Assembly: GCA_019636495.1 (NCBI GenBank)
Contig: JAHBXL010000004.1
Span: 62,001 to 126,000, forward strand
DNA from: Phycisphaeraceae bacterium
GTDB lineage: Bacteria > Planctomycetota > Phycisphaerae > Phycisphaerales > UBA1924
DNA: 64,000 bases
Reading direction: 5' to 3'
Shown here piece after piece: positions 61,033 to 64,000 of this stretch. Under the pieces are notes generated by a model. That model saw nothing but the letters and a program-made list of their open reading frames with translations, ran no database searches and had not been told where the DNA came from. A program made the position numbers and the translations under genes. Numbering within the stretch: position 1 is the stretch's first letter; every line of letters starts with the position of its first letter.

Positions 61033-61980
61033 ATGCCCATGGGGATCAAGGTCGCGCCGCTGCTGCGAACGGTCATGGAGACCGGGCAGCGACTGGGCGT
61101 GAACATCACGGCGAACCACTACTACTCCGACATCCCGGACTTTCGCGCGCTGCGCAGGGAGACCTGGTGGCGCAGGCCCTGGAGCATGGAGGGCGTTCGC
61201 GGTGCGGATGCGGAGACGCAACTGGAGTTTGCGCGCTCCTGCGCTGCGGGGTTTGCCGGCGCGCTGACCGCGCCCGGCGAGAGCGTCTTTGACGAGGCGG
61301 TACGGCGCAACGGCGAACCGGGCTATGGCCCGACCGAGGCGGAGTTTCTGTATTGCTTTGTGCGCGCCCGACTGCCGCGGAGGATCGTGCAGGTCGGGTG
61401 CGGCGTTTCGACGGCGGTGGTCCTGCGGGCCGTTCGCGACCACAACGCCGGGGGCAACGGCGCGTACACACCGACCATCACCTGCGTCGAGCCGTATCCG
61501 ACCGCGCTGTTGAACGAGGAGTCGGGCGCGGGGCGGATCGAACTTCGCACCGAACCCGCGCAGCGCACGCCGCTGGAGACGTTCACGACGCTGCAATCCG
61601 GCGACCTGCTGTTCGTGGATTCGACGCACACGCTGCGACCGGGGAGCGAGGTGACGCGGCTGGTCTTCGAGGTGCTGCCGCGGCTTGCGCCGGGCGTGTT
61701 TGTGCACTTCCACGACATCTATTTTCCGTATGACTATCCGCCGCAACTGCTGACCGATGGGCTGTTCTTCTGGCACGAGACCGCGCTGCTCTACGGCTTC
61801 CTGCTGATGAACCCGTCGTACCGGATCTGCGCGAGTCTGGCGATGCTGCACAACTCGCGGGCCGATGCGCTGCGGGCGATCATGCCCAACTACCGCCCCG
61901 CGCCAACGCGCGACGGGCTGGCCGAAGGCCCGCTCGATGGGCACTTCCCCTCGTCGATCTACCTGGAGCGCACCGCCTGA
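61033..61980 (+). CDS. SAM-dependent methyltransferase-like protein
   Basis: A 315-residue protein with a methyltransferase-like fold: the first strand and loop VQVGCGVSTAVVLRAV (SAM-binding position), ITCVEPYP, GDLLFVDSTHTLRPGSEVTRLVFEVLPRLAPGVFVHFHDIYFPYDY. The layout is that of MTase_24-class proteins in polysaccharide clusters. The loop has VGCGVST rather than the classical GxGxG. GGAGG is seven bases before the ATG. It overlaps the downstream dehydrogenase start (TGATG), so all three genes form one unit. Confidence 0.8.
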   Translation: MPMGIKVAPLLRTVMETGQRLGVNITANHYYSDIPDFRALRRETWWRRPWSMEGVRGADAETQLEFARSCAAGFAGALTAPGESVFDEAVRRNGEPGYGPTEAEFLYCFVRARLPRRIVQVGCGVSTAVVLRAVRDHNAGGNGAYTPTITCVEPYPTALLNEESGAGRIELRTEPAQRTPLETFTTLQSGDLLFVDSTHTLRPGSEVTRLVFEVLPRLAPGVFVHFHDIYFPYDYPPQLLTDGLFFWHETALLYGFLLMNPSYRICASLAMLHNSRADALRAIMPNYRPAPTRDGLAEGPLDGHFPSSIYLERTA

Positions 61981-64000
61981 TGAGCACCGATGCCGCAACG
62001 ATGCGCCGGTTCGATGCGGAGATCCGCACGGCGGTCACCGTGCGCCTGGTGGAGCAACGGCTGCTGAAGTTGTTCTCGGAGGGCAAACTGTTCGGCACCG
62101 TGCACACCTGCATCGGGCAGGAGTTCGTCGGCGTGAGCGTGGCGCGCCGGCTGACCGATGCCGACACGCTCTTTTCCAACCACCGCGGGCACGGCCACTT
62201 CCTTGCCTATCGCCGCAACATCAAGGGGCTGATCGGCGAGATCATGGGCAAGAGCGTGGGCGTCTGCGGCGGTCGCGGCGGGAGCCAGCACATCCAGCAG
62301 GACGGCTTCTACTCCAACGGCATCCAGGGCGGGATCGTGCCCGTGACCACGGGCATGGCGTTGGCGCACAAGATGAAAGGCACCGGCGGGATCGCCGTGG
62401 TCTATGTGGGCGACGGCACGCTGGGCCAGGGCGCGCTCTACGAGAGCATGAACATCGCCAGCAAGTGGGGCCTGCCGGTGCTGTTCGTCTGCGAGAACAA
62501 CCTCTACGCGCAGAGCACGAGCCAGGCACAGACGCTCGCGGGCGACATCTGCGCCCGCGGGGCGGCGTTCGGCATCGAGACGGCGCACAGCGACACGTGG
62601 GAGTGGCCCGCGCTGTTCGCCGCGATGGAACAGTCGATTGCGAAAGTGCGCGCGACCTCGCGCCCGATCTTCCACCGCGTGGACACCTACCGGCTGATGG
62701 CGCACTCCAAGGGCGATGACAATCGGCCCGAGTCCGACGTGCAGCCTTATCGCGACCGCGACCCGATCAACGTGTTGATGCGCGAGCGCGAAGATGATGC
62801 CGCGTGGCGCGCCATGCTCGGCGAGATCGAGCGCGAGATCGAGGACGCGGTGCGCGAGGCCGATGAGGCCCCGTGGGGCGATGTCGAGCAGGAGATTGCG
62901 GCGGGAGTGTGGCATGGCCGTCGCGGCCATGAGCAGAATCACACGGGCGGGACGCCCGTGCCACCGCTCCGCTGGAAGCGCGCCCAGTTCGAGCGCGAGA
63001 AGTGCGTGGCCTCGGTGCGCAAGGGGCTGGAAGAAGCGCTCGACACGCGCGACAATGTGGTCATCATCGGCGAGGACATCGAGTCGCCCTATGGCGGCGC
63101 GTTCAAGTGCACGCAGGGCCTCAGCGCCAAGCATCCGGCACGCGTCCGCAACACCCCCATCAGCGAACTGGCCATCGTCGGCATCGGCAACGGGCTGGCT
63201 CTCCGCGGCATGATTCCCGTGGTCGAGATCATGTTCGGCGATTTCATGACGCTCGCCGCGGATCAGTGGATCAACCACGCCGCGAAGTTCCGGTTCATGT
63301 ACGATGGCAAGGTGCGCGTGCCGCTGATCGTTCGGACGCCGATGGGCGGCAAGCGCGGGTACGCGGCGACGCACAGCCAGTCGCTGGAGAAGCACTTTGT
63401 CGGCGTGCCGGACACGCGTGTGCTGTGCCTGAACCATCGCGTCTCGCCCGCGCTGCTCTACCGCGCGCTGTTCGAGACGATCGATCGGCCCACGCTGGTC
63501 ATCGAGAACAAGATGCTCTACGGGCAGAACGTGAGCAGCGAGCCGCCCGCGGGGTGGGACCTCCTGCACACCGATGAGCCGTTCCCCACGGCGTGGCTGC
63601 GCGCAGGCGGCGGGGCGGGCGCGGAGGTGACGATCGTGGCGCTGGGGGGCGCGGCGATCGACGCGGAGGAGGCCGCGCGGCGGCTGTTCGAGGAGGACGA
63701 GGTCGCGGCGGATGTGTTCATGCCGACCTGCCTGTATCCTTTCGACGTGAGCGTGCTGGCCGACAGCCTGACTCGGACACGTCGCCTCGTCGTCGTCGAG
63801 GAGGGGCAGGGCTTTGTGTCGATGTCGAGTGAGATCATCGCGCAGGCTGCCGAGCGCTTCGGCGCACAGGGGCTTGGGTGCCGGCGCGTGTCCGCCGCGC
63901 CGGTGGCGATCCCCGCCGCGCGACCGCTGGAGGCGCGCTGCCTGCCGCAGGCGCAGGACGTGGTGCACAAATGCCTGGAGGTGGCGCGTGAACTCGTCCA
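61980..64000 (+). CDS. Fused E1 alpha/beta thiamine-diphosphate dehydrogenase, 3' end outside the window
   Basis: At least 670 residues, cut by the window. The first half is an E1-alpha: LFSEGKLFGTVHTCIGQEFVGV, FSNHRGHGHFLAY, MGKSVGVCGGRGGSQHI, and the ThDP motif GDGTLGQGALYESMNIASKWGLPVLFVCENN. The second half is an E1-beta: VVIIGEDIESPYGGAF, NTPISELAIVGIGNGLALRGMIPVVEIMFGDF, MYDGKVRVPLIVRTPMGG. Between them, residues ~311-328 (HGRRGHEQNHTGGTPVPP) are encoded by a palindromic repeat. The gene opens at ATG 61980, overlapping the methyltransferase stop. In this context it may decarboxylate a 2-oxo acid for envelope glycan or lipid synthesis; the substrate is not known. Confidence 0.88.
   Translation, partial: MSTDAATMRRFDAEIRTAVTVRLVEQRLLKLFSEGKLFGTVHTCIGQEFVGVSVARRLTDADTLFSNHRGHGHFLAYRRNIKGLIGEIMGKSVGVCGGRGGSQHIQQDGFYSNGIQGGIVPVTTGMALAHKMKGTGGIAVVYVGDGTLGQGALYESMNIASKWGLPVLFVCENNLYAQSTSQAQTLAGDICARGAAFGIETAHSDTWEWPALFAAMEQSIAKVRATSRPIFHRVDTYRLMAHSKGDDNRPESDVQPYRDRDPINVLMREREDDAAWRAMLGEIEREIEDAVREADEAPWGDVEQEIAAGVWHGRRGHEQNHTGGTPVPPLRWKRAQFEREKCVASVRKGLEEALDTRDNVVIIGEDIESPYGGAFKCTQGLSAKHPARVRNTPISELAIVGIGNGLALRGMIPVVEIMFGDFMTLAADQWINHAAKFRFMYDGKVRVPLIVRTPMGGKRGYAATHSQSLEKHFVGVPDTRVLCLNHRVSPALLYRALFETIDRPTLVIENKMLYGQNVSSEPPAGWDLLHTDEPFPTAWLRAGGGAGAEVTIVALGGAAIDAEEAARRLFEEDEVAADVFMPTCLYPFDVSVLADSLTRTRRLVVVEEGQGFVSMSSEIIAQAAERFGAQGLGCRRVSAAPVAIPAARPLEARCLPQAQDVVHKCLEVARELV
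62910..62963. repeat. Palindromic repeat inside the E1 fusion gene
   Basis: ATGGCCGTCGCGGCCAT (near 62914) and CGGGCGGGACGCCCG (near 62944) are palindromes of the same class as ATGGCCGGGACGGCCAT in repeat cluster C. They encode HGRRGHEQNHTGGTPVPP, between the alpha and beta halves. Confidence 0.85.

Noticed and set aside
1..64000. tRNA or rRNA genes
   Set aside because: No GGTTCGAATCC-type T-arm with a matching acceptor stem, and no conserved rRNA sequence, was found by eye.

Overview
The window looks like chromosomal DNA of a planctomycete, most likely the class Phycisphaerae. GC content is very high. There are prepilin-like proteins with DUF1559-type features, two secreted proteins ending in the GC-type dockerin repeat (DIFaFLaaWF), several small membrane proteins with a CxxCGYDL...CPECG zinc ribbon, and short palindromic repeats that run into coding sequence. 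No rRNA, tRNA, CRISPR array, integrase or transposase was seen.

Layout. 1-5.1 kb: a Cys/Met-metabolism PLP enzyme behind a SAM-type riboswitch, an unknown protein, a prepilin-like protein and a dockerin-bearing secreted protein. 5.2-10.9 kb: pdxA, an S24/LexA-like repressor, and divergently a four-gene operon (HTH protein, small ABC ATPase, GNAT-fold protein, phage large terminase). 11-13.1 kb: rarA with an insertion that encodes a second small protein in another frame, and a zinc-ribbon membrane protein. 13.4-18.3 kb: a GH127/GH2 glycosidase pair. 18.5-25.4 kb: dnaE (frameshifted at G-runs near its 3' end) and the preQ0 genes queD, queE and queC. 25.5-34.7 kb: secreted and prepilin-like proteins, a MATE exporter, a Fur-family regulator between two repeat clusters, der, and a TlpA-like thioredoxin fusion. 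34.7-40.5 kb: two integral membrane proteins, zinc-ribbon and secreted proteins. 41-49.8 kb: pyrB, pyrE, a BFD-like ferredoxin, a dockerin protein, a TPR plus double alpha-CTD protein, a UDP-sugar dehydrogenase and a Fic protein. 50-52.9 kb: NfeD, flotillin and lipoprotein genes. 52.96-58.9 kb: a second phage-like cluster (portal, small helical protein, SU10/DUF5309-type major capsid protein, connector-sized proteins, holin-like protein). 59.9-64 kb: a GDP-mannose-epimerase-like protein, a methyltransferase and a fused E1 alpha/beta dehydrogenase that runs off the window.

The most interesting whole is the pair of phage-derived modules. The packaging motor and a LexA-like repressor are at 6.4-10.9 kb. 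The portal and capsid genes are at 53-59 kb. They are separated by about 42 kb of ordinary housekeeping genes. Both look intact and match the host's codon use, and neither has integrase, replication or tail genes. This suggests a domesticated, possibly SOS-controlled particle such as a gene transfer agent or capsid-based device, which I infer but cannot prove from sequence alone. The second notable item is a 46-residue membrane-type microprotein gene inside an in-frame insertion of rarA, where third-position GC shows that the nested frame is the selected one.

Limits: all family names come from reading motifs, with no database search. Starts were chosen from Shine-Dalgarno spacing and family length.
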